DNA of 64,000 nucleotides, taken from the NCBI GenBank assembly GCA_016719165.1, contig JADKAJ010000003.1:186001-250000 (forward strand), written 5' to 3'. Below are positions 51,049-60,606 of this stretch, piece after piece. The notes beneath the pieces were generated by a model that worked only from the letters and a program-made list of their open reading frames with translations, was not told the DNA's origin and did not search any database. The stretch comes from Chitinophagaceae bacterium (GTDB lineage Bacteria > Bacteroidota > Bacteroidia > Chitinophagales > Chitinophagaceae). Position numbers and translations under genes: made by a program. Each line of letters opens with the position of its first letter. Position 1 is the first letter of the stretch.

Positions 51049-52425
51049 TTAATGGTGGTGATGCTGATGTGTTTCCACCATCTTAGTAAACTCATCTGCT
51101 GTGATGTCTTTGTCAGTGGGGTTTAACTTTGTAGCAGCCCACTCAAATATTTTTTGTGTCTGGATGCGGTTATAAGCATCTTCCACATATTTCCTGTCTT
51201 TCATCATCTTTTCCACATAATCATTAACCCAGGGCTGGTCATCACTAAGGTTGGCTCCTCCCATATAACTGAAGAGCTGTTGTTTTGCAAAATTCCTGAT
51301 TTCTTCAGGAGTTGCCTCAATAGCGTTTTCCTGAACGATTTTGTCAGAGATCAAGGTCCACTTTAATTGACTGAGGAATTTCGGAAACTCATTTTCAACC
51401 TCTTCATCGGTCTTGGGGTTTTCTCCTTGAGTCTTCACCCATTTTTTTAAAAATCCCTCCGGGAATTCAATTTTTGTGTGGTCCACCAATTGATGAAACA
51501 CCTGGTCATGGATCTGGTTAGTGGCCTGTCCGTTCCAATATGCCTGTATTTCTTCTTTGATTTTATTTCTGAAATCGGCCTCTGTTTTTACTTCCTGGTT
51601 AGGGTAGAGCTGGTTGAAAAATTCTTCATTCAGTTCTCTCTTCTCCATTAAACCAACTTTTGTGATTTCAATCTTGAAGTATTTGTCAGCAGTGCCTGCA
51701 TCTTCTTTATTCAATCCAAGATCGCCAATGATCCACTCCCTTTCTTTTTCGTCAAAAGCTGTTCTTAATTGTGCAGTTGCTGTGTCACCTGTTTTTTTAC
51801 CCATCCAGTTTTTGCGAAATCCTTCTGCAAAATATTTTACCAGGATAGAATTATCTTTTTTAATACCACCTTCCACTTCATTACCATCCGCATCTGCTTC
51901 TGTAAAATTTACATTCAGCACATTTTCTTCAGAGATTACTGTCTCTTCATCTTTCATATTGCCGTAGCGGTTCTGCAAACGGGTGATCTCATTGTCTACC
52001 ATTTCATCTGTAACAGTAACAACGTAACGGGTAGTTTTTGCTTTTGCTAAATCAGGCAATTGGAATTCGGGTTTCATTCCGATTTCAAAATGGAAAGTAT
52101 AATCAGCCGGGTTGTTTACATCCAGTTGACGAAAATCGGATTCCAATGGCAGGGGCTGGGCAAAAATATCAAGTTTGTCATTTTGCAGGTAGCCGATCAG
52201 TTCACGGTCAACAGACTTCAATATTTCATCAGTAAATAAAGAGGGCCCGTACATTTTTTTAATTAACCCTGAAGGAACCATTCCTTTTCTGAATCCGGGG
52301 ATATTTGCTTTTTTGCTGTACTCTTTCAACGCCTTTTCAAAAGAAGGCAGGTAATCGGTCTTTTCCAGCTTCACGGTTAACTTCTCATGCAGCAGGCCGA
52401 TATTTTCTTTGGTTACTGTAGCCAT
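51049..52425 (-). CDS. tig: Trigger factor, with natural poly-His C-terminus
   Basis: This is a ribosome-bound chaperone and prolyl isomerase. The 458-aa protein has the N-terminal ribosome-binding domain (PGFRKGMVPSGLIKKMYG holds the region equivalent to the GFRxGxxP signature), a central FKBP-like domain with NVNFTEADADGNEVEGG, and a helical C-terminal domain (LFSYMGGANLSDDQPW onward). It ends VETHQHHHH, five His in the last six residues, which could bind divalent metals. Bacteroidota FKBP domains are often diverged, so isomerase activity is uncertain. It heads the tig-clpP-clpP-clpX cluster. Confidence 0.92.
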   Translation of the reverse strand: MATVTKENIGLLHEKLTVKLEKTDYLPSFEKALKEYSKKANIPGFRKGMVPSGLIKKMYGPSLFTDEILKSVDRELIGYLQNDKLDIFAQPLPLESDFRQLDVNNPADYTFHFEIGMKPEFQLPDLAKAKTTRYVVTVTDEMVDNEITRLQNRYGNMKDEETVISEENVLNVNFTEADADGNEVEGGIKKDNSILVKYFAEGFRKNWMGKKTGDTATAQLRTAFDEKEREWIIGDLGLNKEDAGTADKYFKIEITKVGLMEKRELNEEFFNQLYPNQEVKTEADFRNKIKEEIQAYWNGQATNQIHDQVFHQLVDHTKIEFPEGFLKKWVKTQGENPKTDEEVENEFPKFLSQLKWTLISDKIVQENAIEATPEEIRNFAKQQLFSYMGGANLSDDQPWVNDYVEKMMKDRKYVEDAYNRIQTQKIFEWAATKLNPTDKDITADEFTKMVETHQHHHH

Positions 52426-52437
52426 ATTATTTGTTTA

Positions 52438-52495
52438 AAGTTCGAAGTTTGAAGTTTGAGTTTAACATCGAACTTCAAACCTCAAACCTTGAACT
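52438..52495. repeat. 7-nt-periodic imperfect palindrome in the tig leader
   Basis: From 52441 the sequence reads in constant 7-nt phase: TTCGAAG, TTTGAAG, TTTGAGT, TTAACAT, CGAACTT, CAAACCT, CAAACCT, TGAACTG. The two halves are imperfect inverse complements, so it is both a heptad repeat and a hairpin. It lies between tRNA-Leu and tig. Confidence 0.55.
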
Positions 52496-52503
52496 GGTGA
52501 TTG

Positions 52504-52585
52504 TCCGGATGGAGGGACTCGAACCCCCATACCTTACGGCATCAGATCCTAAGTCTGACGTGTCTACCAATTTCACCACATCCGG
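52504..52585 (-). tRNA. tRNA-Leu (anticodon UAG)
   Basis: An 82-nt class II tRNA on the minus strand. The acceptor stem CCGGATG/CATCCGG is perfect (7 bp) with discriminator A73. The D-loop has AAATTGGTAGA with GTG/CAC stem. The anticodon loop CTTAGGA places anticodon TAG at 52549-52551. A long variable arm and the T-loop TTCGAGT follow. The 3' CCA is not encoded (ACA follows). It begins with C1-G72. It reads CUN, chiefly CUA, Leu codons. Confidence 0.96.
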
Positions 52586-52597
52586 GTTTTGGGGCTG

Positions 52598-52605
52598 CAA
52601 ATGTA
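52598..52605 (-). promoter_or_regulatory. -7 promoter element for tRNA-Leu
   Basis: Minus-strand TACATTTG, a full TAnnTTTG match, 13 bp upstream of the tRNA 5' end. Confidence 0.6.
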
Positions 52606-53122
52606 GGATATTTTAGCTTACCGGAATGATTGAAGAAGAGATAAAATATTGGGGCTTGCAGAAAACCGCAAAATAGTTGCAAAATGCTTTAACTAATGTG
52701 TACCTATTGCTTATTGACACTGTTATTCATAACTACTGAATATTCTCAACGAGGCACTGGGTTTCCCTTAAAAATTTGATTCCCCGGACAACTGGTGTAA
52801 CGTATTGCGCTAAACTTGTTACTACGAAACTATTTGTTGAGTAGAAAGCTGTACTTACTCCTTTTTGGGTCTTGTTTTGTCAGATTGGTCTATATATAAA
52901 AACATGCCTCCACTTTCACCCTTCCAATATTCACGAAGGATGAATTTCTTAAGTAGTGATTAGTTATGAAAAGTGTGAAGGAGAAAAAGCGTGGATTCTT
53001 AACTTTTTATTCTAGATTATTGTTATCAGTTTTTCATTTGGGAACTGGTATTTTCCGTGATATTTCTCTTTATCCCTATTGCTCTTTTGACCTCTTGGCT
53101 TATTTCACTAAATTCGTAGACC
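52606..53122. other. Intergenic region before spoT, no gene seen
   Basis: About 515 bp of AT-rich sequence. A 62-codon frame at 52966-53154 overlaps the spoT start in another frame and lacks protein-like composition. I see no tRNA, riboswitch or strong hairpin. The spoT promoter must lie here, but no full TAnnTTTG match is evident. Confidence 0.5.
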
Positions 53123-55366
53123 ATGGAAACTGTTGCACAGATACCAAAGTATAACCTGAACGAAGAGGAAGAGAAAAAACTCATCCTGAGGGAGTACAGA
53201 TCCCTGCTGAAGGTGATAAAATCCAAATTAAAGCCAGGTGATAAAGCCCTGGTCAGAACTGCTTTTGAAATGTCGGCAGAGGCACATAAAACCATGCGTC
53301 GAAAAAGCGGCGAGCCTTATATTCTTCACCCGATAGCTGTAGCAAAAATTTGTGCCGAAGAAATTGGATTAGGTATTCGCTCCACCATCTGTGCGTTGCT
53401 CCATGATACGGTAGAAGATACCGACATTTCACTCGATGATATAAAAAGAGAATTTGGCGAAGAGATCACCAGGATTGTTGACGGCCTTACCAAAATTGCC
53501 AACGTCATTGATGTGAATGCCTCACAACAGGCAGAGAATTTTAAAAAAATATTACTGACACTAACCGATGACCCCCGTGTAATTTTGATCAAACTGTCTG
53601 ATCGGCTGCATAATATGCGGACACTGGATAGTATGAAGCGGGAGAAACAACTCAAGATATCTTCTGAAACGGTATATGTATATGCTCCGCTGGCGCACCG
53701 GATGGGTTTATACACTATTAAAACAGAGATGGAAGACCTGGCCATGAAATACATGGAACCGGACACCTATAAAGAAATTGCCCGTAAACTGGCCGAAACA
53801 AAAAAGGAAAGAACCAAGTACATCAATGAATTCATCAAACCAATCAGGGATAAGTTAGAAAAAGCAAATCTTACAGCCGAAATACATGGCCGTCCTAAAA
53901 GCATCCACTCCATCTGGAACAAAATGAAAAAGAAAGGAGTGGGGTTTGAAGAAGTGTATGATCTTTTTGCTATCCGTGCCATCCTTGATTCACCTCCGGA
54001 AAGAGAGAAAGAAGATTGCTGGAAAGTATATTCCATGATCACTGATGAATATAATCCATCACCCGAAAGGTTAAGAGACTGGCTGAGTAACCCTAAAGCA
54101 AATGGCTATGAAGCATTGCATACCACTGTAATGGGCCCGCAGGGCAAGTGGGTGGAAGTGCAGATCCGTACAAAAAGGATGAATGAAATTGCAGAGAAGG
54201 GATTAGCAGCTCACTGGAAATACAAAGAAGGCGCTACTGATGAAAGCCGCTTTGATAAATGGTTTCAGCAGATTCGGGAAGTGATCACCAACCAGGAAAC
54301 GGACAGTATAGATTTTCTGCAGGATTTTAAAACCAGTTTCCTTGCAGAAGAAATATATGTGTATACACCCAAAGGCGATGTAAAAATGTTGCCGGTTGGG
54401 TCCACTGCACTCGATTTTGCATTTGCCATTCACAGTGCGATCGGTGTCAAAACAATCGGCGCAAAAGTTAATCATAAACTGGTTCCAATCAGTCATAAGC
54501 TCCATAGCGGAGACCAGGTGGAGATCATCACCAGTAATAAACAAAAAGCATCGGAAGACTGGCTGGGGTTTGTTGTTACTTCCAAAGCAAAAGGAAGAAT
54601 CAGGGATGCATTGAAAGAAGAAAAAAGAAAAGTGGCCGATGAGGGTAAATATGCTGTGCAACGAAAACTCGAAGGCATGGGAGCTTCTTTGTCACAGCAT
54701 AATATTGATGAGCTGGTGCATTGGTATAAGCTGGGTTCTAACCTGGACCTGTTTTACCAGGTGGCGGTAAAGAATATTGATTTAAAAGATATAAAGGATT
54801 TCAAGATTGCCGGTGACAGGATAGAGGCTCCAAGGCCGGTAAAATTGCATAATGAGAAACATGATTTTTTGCCCCACCATGTTACTGGTAAAAAAGATGC
54901 GGAGCTGGTAATATTTGGAGAAAGCAGTGATAAGATAGTATACAACCTGGCTAATTGTTGTAAGCCTATTCCGGGTGATGATGTGTTTGGGTTTGTAACC
55001 ACCGGTAAAGGACTTACCATTCACCGTACCAACTGTCCAAATGCCGCCAAGCTACTGGCTAATTATGGACACCGGGTAGTTAAAACAAAATGGGCTAAGA
55101 ACAAGGAGATATCATTCCTGACAGGGGTGAAGATCGTAGGTATGGATGATGTGGGAGTGGTAAATAAGATAACCAACCTTATTTCCGGGGAATTAAAAAT
55201 AAATATTGCTGCACTGACCATTGAGGCTAACGAAGGATTGTTCAAAGGCAATATCAGGCTATATGTACATGATAAAGAAGAACTCGACAACCTGGTGCAA
55301 AGTTTACTCAGCCTTTCAGGTATTGAATCTGTGGAAAGGTATGATATGGAAGATATTCCATCATAG
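53123..55366 (+). CDS. Bifunctional (p)ppGpp synthetase/hydrolase (RelA/SpoT family)
   Basis: This enzyme sets the level of the alarmone (p)ppGpp. The 747-aa protein has an intact N-terminal HD hydrolase domain (LLHDTVEDT at about 92-100). A synthetase domain follows (VYDLFAIRAILDS, NPKANGYEALHTTVMG, WVEVQIRTKRMNEIAEKGLAAHW, the EVQIRT Glu present), then TGS (EIYVYTPKGDVKMLP), a zinc-finger-like CC element (NLANCCKPIPGD) and a C-terminal ACT domain (VGVVNKITNLISGE). Both catalytic halves look functional, so it is probably the main long RSH. The G-loop motif reads RLRD where many bifunctional enzymes have RxKD. Confidence 0.93.
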   Translation: METVAQIPKYNLNEEEEKKLILREYRSLLKVIKSKLKPGDKALVRTAFEMSAEAHKTMRRKSGEPYILHPIAVAKICAEEIGLGIRSTICALLHDTVEDTDISLDDIKREFGEEITRIVDGLTKIANVIDVNASQQAENFKKILLTLTDDPRVILIKLSDRLHNMRTLDSMKREKQLKISSETVYVYAPLAHRMGLYTIKTEMEDLAMKYMEPDTYKEIARKLAETKKERTKYINEFIKPIRDKLEKANLTAEIHGRPKSIHSIWNKMKKKGVGFEEVYDLFAIRAILDSPPEREKEDCWKVYSMITDEYNPSPERLRDWLSNPKANGYEALHTTVMGPQGKWVEVQIRTKRMNEIAEKGLAAHWKYKEGATDESRFDKWFQQIREVITNQETDSIDFLQDFKTSFLAEEIYVYTPKGDVKMLPVGSTALDFAFAIHSAIGVKTIGAKVNHKLVPISHKLHSGDQVEIITSNKQKASEDWLGFVVTSKAKGRIRDALKEEKRKVADEGKYAVQRKLEGMGASLSQHNIDELVHWYKLGSNLDLFYQVAVKNIDLKDIKDFKIAGDRIEAPRPVKLHNEKHDFLPHHVTGKKDAELVIFGESSDKIVYNLANCCKPIPGDDVFGFVTTGKGLTIHRTNCPNAAKLLANYGHRVVKTKWAKNKEISFLTGVKIVGMDDVGVVNKITNLISGELKINIAALTIEANEGLFKGNIRLYVHDKEELDNLVQSLLSLSGIESVERYDMEDIPS

Positions 55367-55519
55367 GAGGATTGATACTCATCATTTAAAACATAAGCGT
55401 ATTTTTCCTATTCTCTTTTTGTCCACAATCAAGCCGCAAAATTCCGCATAAACCCATTTTTTACTTACCTTGAAGGCCGTTCAGGAACTGATTTTACCAT
55501 ACCAACTGCATCTGTTTTT

Positions 55520-58500
55520 ATGAGACTAAGACTGTTGAAAGTTTTTGCCCTGCTGGGCTTTGTTTTGCTTTTTTCTAAAGAAATTGCTGCACAAAATTGT
55601 ATTCCCACCAATATAAATGGGGCCGTAATCAACAGGGATTGCTCACAAATTTGTAATGCATTAACCTTTCAGATCCCGCATATCAAGTCATCTTCAGATT
55701 ACACCCTGGTAACTACACCTTATGCTCCTTATCCCTATAGCACACCAACGGGGGCAACAGATATTGCGTTGTATAATGACGATCAATACAGTAGTCTTAT
55801 AAATTTACCTTTTACCTTCTGTTTTTACGGACAATCTTATACAAGTGCTGTTGTCGGCTCTAATGGGATAGTTACCTTTGATCCGGCTAATGCTGCTTGT
55901 GGTAATGCCTGGCAAATTACACAGCCAATTCCATTTGCTGGGGGAACAATTTGCAGTTCAGGTTCTACTTACTATCCCCGGGCATCCATTATGGGTGCTT
56001 ATTCAGATTTAGATCCCCGGACAGTAGCAAGTCCTTCTACCAGGAAAATACAATGGGAAGTGATCGGTACTGCTCCTTGCCGGAAATTTGTGGTTAGTTA
56101 TTATCATATCGGTGTGTTTGGAGTTCCAGCGTCTTCCTGCCCGGTTCCTGCCAATACTTTTCAAATGGTAATGCATGAATCAACCGGGATCATCGAAATA
56201 TTTTTTCAGCAAAAGTCATGTGCTTCTACCACTAATGCAGGAACAGCTATCCTGGGTATTCAAAACTGGAACCAAAACCAGGCTATTGCTGCACCCGGAA
56301 AGAACAATACCGTTTGGAATGAAAGTAATACAGGTTATAAGTTTATTCCGTCAGCAGGTACGTCAAGATATGTTACTTCTGAGTTACTGACTATGGGCGG
56401 AACATTGGTAGCTACAGCTGATACAAGCACTACAACAGCAGGATTGCTTGATTTAAGTTTCCCAAATGTTTGTGTCAACGGAAGCTCGACAAATTTTGTA
56501 GTCAGGACAACCTATTCAACTTGTGACGGTTCACAAAACCAGTTGGTTTCATTTGATACTGTGACCATAAATCTTACACAAATGCAGGCTGGTGCTGCAT
56601 CGGCTGCCACTTCTTGTAATGGTTCTGCTGATGGTACTATTACAGTGACTCCAACCACCGGTACTGCACCATTTACTTATACAATGGATGGAGGTACTCC
56701 TGTTACCGGCCCGGCGCCTTATACATTTACCAATGTTCCGCCTGGTGCTCATACAATCTTTGTAACAGATGCTTTTGGATGTGTTACCCCATTAATTCCA
56801 GTTACAGTAGTTGCAGGTCCGCCTATTTCAACTACTGCCAGTAAAACAGATGCCTTATGTAATGGAAGTGCAACTGGCACGATCACTGTAGTTCAGCCAT
56901 CGGTGGGAACAGCTCCTTTTGAATATTCTTTAGATGGTACCACCTGGCAAACTAGCAATGTTTTTACTGGCCTTGCAGCCGGTGCATATACCGTTTATTT
57001 CAGGGAAGGTGGTGGTTGCCAGGGAACATTACCGATTATAGTAGCAGAACCTACTGTATTGGCAACTTCTTTATCAGCGTCTGCCGCTATTTGTAATGCA
57101 CAAAGCAATGGTACCATATTAGTAGCAGCGAACGGAGGTGTTTCTCCTTACCAGTATTCGCTCAATGGCACTACCTGGCAGGGCAGCAATATGTTTAATG
57201 TTCCTGCTGGTAACTATACGATAACTATCAGGGATGCGAATGGCTGTATTTCTACCCAGAATACTACAATAACAGAGCCTGCGGTATTAGCTGCCAATGC
57301 TGCTGCTACGAATGCAAGTTGTGATGGTGGAAATGATGGAACAATTGTAGTAACCGCCAACGGTGGCAACAGCAGTTATTCCTACTCCATCGATGGCATT
57401 AATTTCCAGTCCTCTAACCAGTTTAATGTGGCACCGGGCAATTATACGGTCACTGTAAAGGATAATTTAGGTTGCAGCACCACTTTCAATACGACAGTTG
57501 GCCTTACCGATAATCTTACATTGGCACAGCAGGCGGATCCGGTTATTTGTGAAAGCAAATCCGTACAACTGCAGTTGAATTCTAATGCCACTCAATATGC
57601 CTGGACGCCGGCTACAGGGTTGGACAATGCTTCGATCTATAACCCGGTAGCAAATCCCACTGTTACTACCCAGTATATTGTTACGGCAACATTAGGCCGT
57701 TGCAGCGCAAATGATACAGTAACGGTAAATGTAAATGCAGCCCCGGTTCCCAATGCAGGTGTTGATGGTTATATCTGCTATGGTCAAACCTACCAGTTGA
57801 GTGCTTCCGGTGGTACGCAATACTCATGGTCGCCTTCCACTTACCTGGATGATGCCAATAGTGCAAACCCCGTTTCCACACCTACAAAGGATATCACTTA
57901 TACTTTGTCGATTTTGTCTGATGCAAATGGATGTGCTTCGCTGGTTACAGATAATATGCGGATAGATGTGACGCCCCCGATAAAGGTAAAGACCTATCCA
58001 TACGACACAATCGGTTACCCTGGTGACCAGTTCCAGATATTGGTTGTTCCATCAGATAGTGATGTCATCAATTATACCTGGAATCCAACCATCGGATTAA
58101 GCAATCCTAATTCAACCATTGGAACAGGTAATCTGAACATTCCCAACCCAATAGTAACAATTGGTGCGATCGGTGAGGATATTCAATACCAGGTTATAAC
58201 TTCCACGATTGCAGGTTGCCGGGGAGAAGGATATGTAAAAGTGAGGGTGTATAAAGGCCCGGATATTTATGTGCCAACAGGGTTTTCGCCTAATAATGAT
58301 GGTAAAAACGATAAGTTCACTCCTTTCCCCGTGGGTATGAAGAGCTATAATTATTTCAGGGTCTTCAACCGCTGGGGCCAGATGGTCTTTTCCACCACAA
58401 AACTTAACGATGGGTGGGATGGCCGCCTGGGTGGTCAGGAACAACCCAGTGGTGTATATGTGTGGATGATTGAGGGGCTTACCAAAGATAATCGTGTAAT

Positions 58501-58534
58501 AACGAAGAAAGGAACAGTAATGCTGATACGATAG
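55520..58534 (+). CDS. SprB-repeat surface protein with T9SS type B sorting domain
   Basis: This 1004-aa secreted protein has a signal peptide (residues 1-25, ending EIAAQN) and a ~330-aa N-terminal domain with regular Cys pairs (CFYGQSYTSAVVGSNG, HESTGIIEIFFQQKSC). Four SprB-type repeats (~355-665) follow, each starting near a CNGSADGTITV-like element and ending in a DAxGC-like turn. Two or three Ig-like modules (SATQYxWxPxT pattern) come next. The last ~90 residues are a gliding-motility/T9SS type B domain (VPTGFSPNNDGKNDKF, VFNRWGQMVFS, WDGRLGGQEQPSGVYVW, KKGTVMLIR). It should be displayed on the cell surface through the T9SS, like the SprB adhesin family, and may act in adhesion or gliding. 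No terminator-free neighbour shares its operon. Confidence 0.88.
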   Translation: MRLRLLKVFALLGFVLLFSKEIAAQNCIPTNINGAVINRDCSQICNALTFQIPHIKSSSDYTLVTTPYAPYPYSTPTGATDIALYNDDQYSSLINLPFTFCFYGQSYTSAVVGSNGIVTFDPANAACGNAWQITQPIPFAGGTICSSGSTYYPRASIMGAYSDLDPRTVASPSTRKIQWEVIGTAPCRKFVVSYYHIGVFGVPASSCPVPANTFQMVMHESTGIIEIFFQQKSCASTTNAGTAILGIQNWNQNQAIAAPGKNNTVWNESNTGYKFIPSAGTSRYVTSELLTMGGTLVATADTSTTTAGLLDLSFPNVCVNGSSTNFVVRTTYSTCDGSQNQLVSFDTVTINLTQMQAGAASAATSCNGSADGTITVTPTTGTAPFTYTMDGGTPVTGPAPYTFTNVPPGAHTIFVTDAFGCVTPLIPVTVVAGPPISTTASKTDALCNGSATGTITVVQPSVGTAPFEYSLDGTTWQTSNVFTGLAAGAYTVYFREGGGCQGTLPIIVAEPTVLATSLSASAAICNAQSNGTILVAANGGVSPYQYSLNGTTWQGSNMFNVPAGNYTITIRDANGCISTQNTTITEPAVLAANAAATNASCDGGNDGTIVVTANGGNSSYSYSIDGINFQSSNQFNVAPGNYTVTVKDNLGCSTTFNTTVGLTDNLTLAQQADPVICESKSVQLQLNSNATQYAWTPATGLDNASIYNPVANPTVTTQYIVTATLGRCSANDTVTVNVNAAPVPNAGVDGYICYGQTYQLSASGGTQYSWSPSTYLDDANSANPVSTPTKDITYTLSILSDANGCASLVTDNMRIDVTPPIKVKTYPYDTIGYPGDQFQILVVPSDSDVINYTWNPTIGLSNPNSTIGTGNLNIPNPIVTIGAIGEDIQYQVITSTIAGCRGEGYVKVRVYKGPDIYVPTGFSPNNDGKNDKFTPFPVGMKSYNYFRVFNRWGQMVFSTTKLNDGWDGRLGGQEQPSGVYVWMIEGLTKDNRVITKKGTVMLIR

Positions 58535-58594
58535 GAGACAAGGCTGGTTTTCCTTCGTTAATAAGTCAATTTTTTTGGGAATAAAATAAATGTA

Positions 58595-58625
58595 AAGCCA
58601 CCGGATTTAATTCGGTGGCTTTTTT
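58595..58625 (+). terminator. Intrinsic terminator of the SprB-repeat gene
   Basis: AAGCCACCG (58595-58603) pairs with CGGTGGCTT (58613-58621) around a 9-nt loop and is followed by a T-run. Confidence 0.88.
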
Positions 58626-58634
58626 GTGAACCCG

Positions 58635-58642
58635 TATTTTTG
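58635..58642 (+). promoter_or_regulatory. -7 promoter element for purA
   Basis: TATTTTTG, a full TAnnTTTG match 10 bp after the preceding terminator, gives a leader of roughly 100 nt before the purA ATG. Confidence 0.45.
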
Positions 58643-58752
58643 CCCTGCCTTTGCTAATTTATCCAACGAAGTTCTAATGAAGTTGGAAGCTACGGCAGGC
58701 TGGCCCGCCAATTTCAAAGAGGCACAAGAGAAAAATAACTGACAACTGAATC

Positions 58753-60018
58753 ATGGTAGATGTAATACTTGGCCTCCAGTGGGGCGATGAAGGAAAAGGA
58801 AAGATTGTTGATTTTTTTGCTAAAGATTATGACCTCGTGGCCCGTTTTCAGGGCGGCCCCAATGCAGGGCATACTTTATATGTTAATGATAAAAAAGTTG
58901 TGCTGCACCAGATTCCTTCCGGTGTGTTTCATGAGGGTATCATTAATCTTATCGGCAATGGTGTGGTACTTGACCCGGTAACGTTAAAAAGAGAGTGTGA
59001 CACGGTGGCCTCTTTTGGCATTGATCTGAAAAAAAATCTTTTCATTGCAGAGCGGACACATCTCATTCTTCCAACACACAGGGCCCTCGATAAAGCTGCC
59101 GAGCTTTCAAAGGGAAATCAGAAAATTGGTTCCACCTTAAAAGGAATAGGACCCACCTACATGGATAAGACAGGACGAAATGGCTTACGGGTAGGCGATT
59201 TACTGGATAAAAACTTTACTACACAGTATATCAAACTGCGCTTAAAGCACCAACGGCTGCTGGATAATTATAATTTCCAGGAGGATATTACTGCCTGGGA
59301 AGAAGAATTCTTTGAAACAGTCGAATTCCTGAAGCAGCTGAATATTGTAAACGGTGAATATTTTATCAATAACCAGATAAAGGCAGGTAAAAGAATTCTT
59401 GCAGAAGGAGCACAGGGAAGTATGCTGGATATTGATTTTGGTACTTTCCCATATGTTACCTCTTCCAGTACAATTTCGGCCGGAGTTTGTAATGGCCTGG
59501 GTATAGCACCTCAGCAAATAAGAGATGTGATCGGTGTAACCAAAGCTTATTGTACCCGGGTAGGCGGTGGCCCCTTCCCAACAGAACTGGAGAATGAAAA
59601 AGGCGAAGAGCTAAGGAAAATCGGAAATGAATTTGGTGCAACAACCGGCAGGCCACGACGTTGTGGTTGGATAGACCTTGTTGCCCTTAATTTTGCCTGT
59701 ATGATAAATGGGGTCACAAAGATCGTCATGACAAAGGCTGATGTGTTAGATGCTTTTAAGGAACTGGAAGTTTGTACCGCCTATATGCTGAACGGAAAAG
59801 AAAGCCAGGAAGTACCTTTCCAGATGGAAAGACAAAAGCCCACACCTGTATATAAAGCCTTTACAGGATGGAATACTACGACCAGTGCAGCGAAAACGTA
59901 TTCAGAATTGCCTGATACGATGAAAACCTATGTTAACTTTATCAATAAATACCTTGGTGTAGATATTCATTTCATATCCAACGGACCCGGACGGGATCAG
60001 ATAATCCAGGTAAAATAA
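58753..60018 (+). CDS. purA: Adenylosuccinate synthase
   Basis: PurA converts IMP and aspartate to adenylosuccinate with GTP, the first committed step to AMP. The 421-aa protein has the P-loop-like GLQWGDEGKGKIVDFF, GGPNAGHTLY, the IMP-loop GSTLKGIGPTYMDKTGRNG, QGSMLDIDFGTFPYVTSS and the late GATTGRPRRCGWIDLVALN motif. All catalytic segments are present and the length is normal. A long leader (about 100 nt) contains no known riboswitch class that I recognise. Confidence 0.96.
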   Translation: MVDVILGLQWGDEGKGKIVDFFAKDYDLVARFQGGPNAGHTLYVNDKKVVLHQIPSGVFHEGIINLIGNGVVLDPVTLKRECDTVASFGIDLKKNLFIAERTHLILPTHRALDKAAELSKGNQKIGSTLKGIGPTYMDKTGRNGLRVGDLLDKNFTTQYIKLRLKHQRLLDNYNFQEDITAWEEEFFETVEFLKQLNIVNGEYFINNQIKAGKRILAEGAQGSMLDIDFGTFPYVTSSSTISAGVCNGLGIAPQQIRDVIGVTKAYCTRVGGGPFPTELENEKGEELRKIGNEFGATTGRPRRCGWIDLVALNFACMINGVTKIVMTKADVLDAFKELEVCTAYMLNGKESQEVPFQMERQKPTPVYKAFTGWNTTTSAAKTYSELPDTMKTYVNFINKYLGVDIHFISNGPGRDQIIQVK

Positions 60019-60142
60019 ATTTTTCATTTTTGCTTACCACCTGTGAAAATCAGGGGAGTTTGTGAAACAGAAAAAAAACATTTTAAAAATTTGGCGGATT
60101 AAAAACTTCGCTGAAATTTTACAGCATTAATCCTGTTAAACT

Positions 60143-60583
60143 ATGGCCACAAAACCAGTAAAGGAAAAAAAGACAACCGGCAAAGCAAATGCAGCATCTG
60201 AAAAAGAGGCGGCTAAGAAGTCTTCCCCTAAACCTTCTAAAAAAGAAGAGGAGGAGGATGACGATGATGACATTGAAGATGATGAAGAGGTAAAGCCTTC
60301 TAAAAAGGGAGGTAGAGCTGCTGCTTCCAAGAAAAGTGGTGATGAAGACGATGAAGAAGATGCCGAAGATGAACCCGATGATTGGGAAAAGCCGGAAGAG
60401 GAAGAAGAGTGGGACCCCGACTTTGATGAATTTGATATTCCAAAATCAAAAGGGAAAAAAGCAGGTGGGGCAGCTCCAGCCGGAAAGAAAGCAGCCGATG
60501 AAGACGACTTTAAATTTGAAGATGATGAGTTCAAGGATTTGTTTGACGACAAAGATTATGATGATGAGGATGATGATTATTAA
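60143..60583 (+). CDS. Extremely acidic, Lys-rich protein of unknown function (146 aa)
   Basis: About 40% of the 146 residues are Asp or Glu and about 18% Lys. Lys/Ala/Ser-rich blocks (start MATKPVKEKKTTGKANAASE) alternate with pure acidic runs, and the more structured C-terminal part has WDPDFDEFDIPKSKG and DDFKFEDDEFKDLF. It has no signal, no Cys and no membrane segment, so it is cytoplasmic and largely disordered. The aromatic-acidic C-terminal motifs are the part most likely to be conserved. An opposite-strand frame rich in Ser is a mirror of the Asp/Glu codons and not a gene. By composition it could be a nucleic-acid mimic, a histone-like partner or an RNA polymerase delta-like factor; none is shown. 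It lies 24 bp upstream of pabB. Confidence 0.75.
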   Translation: MATKPVKEKKTTGKANAASEKEAAKKSSPKPSKKEEEEDDDDDIEDDEEVKPSKKGGRAAASKKSGDEDDEEDAEDEPDDWEKPEEEEEWDPDFDEFDIPKSKGKKAGGAAPAGKKAADEDDFKFEDDEFKDLFDDKDYDDEDDDY

Positions 60584-60606
60584 TAGTACATATTTGGTCA
60601 CAGACA

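Noticed and set aside
52966..53154. 62-codon frame before spoT
   Set aside because: It overlaps the spoT start in another frame, lacks a promoter and has no recognisable protein pattern beyond chance hydrophobics.
60136..60552. 138-codon Ser-rich frame on the minus strand, antisense to the acidic protein
   Set aside because: Poly-Ser runs are the mirror of GAT/GAA/GAG codons on the plus strand. It has no domain and no start context, and the plus-strand frame has the coherent protein pattern.
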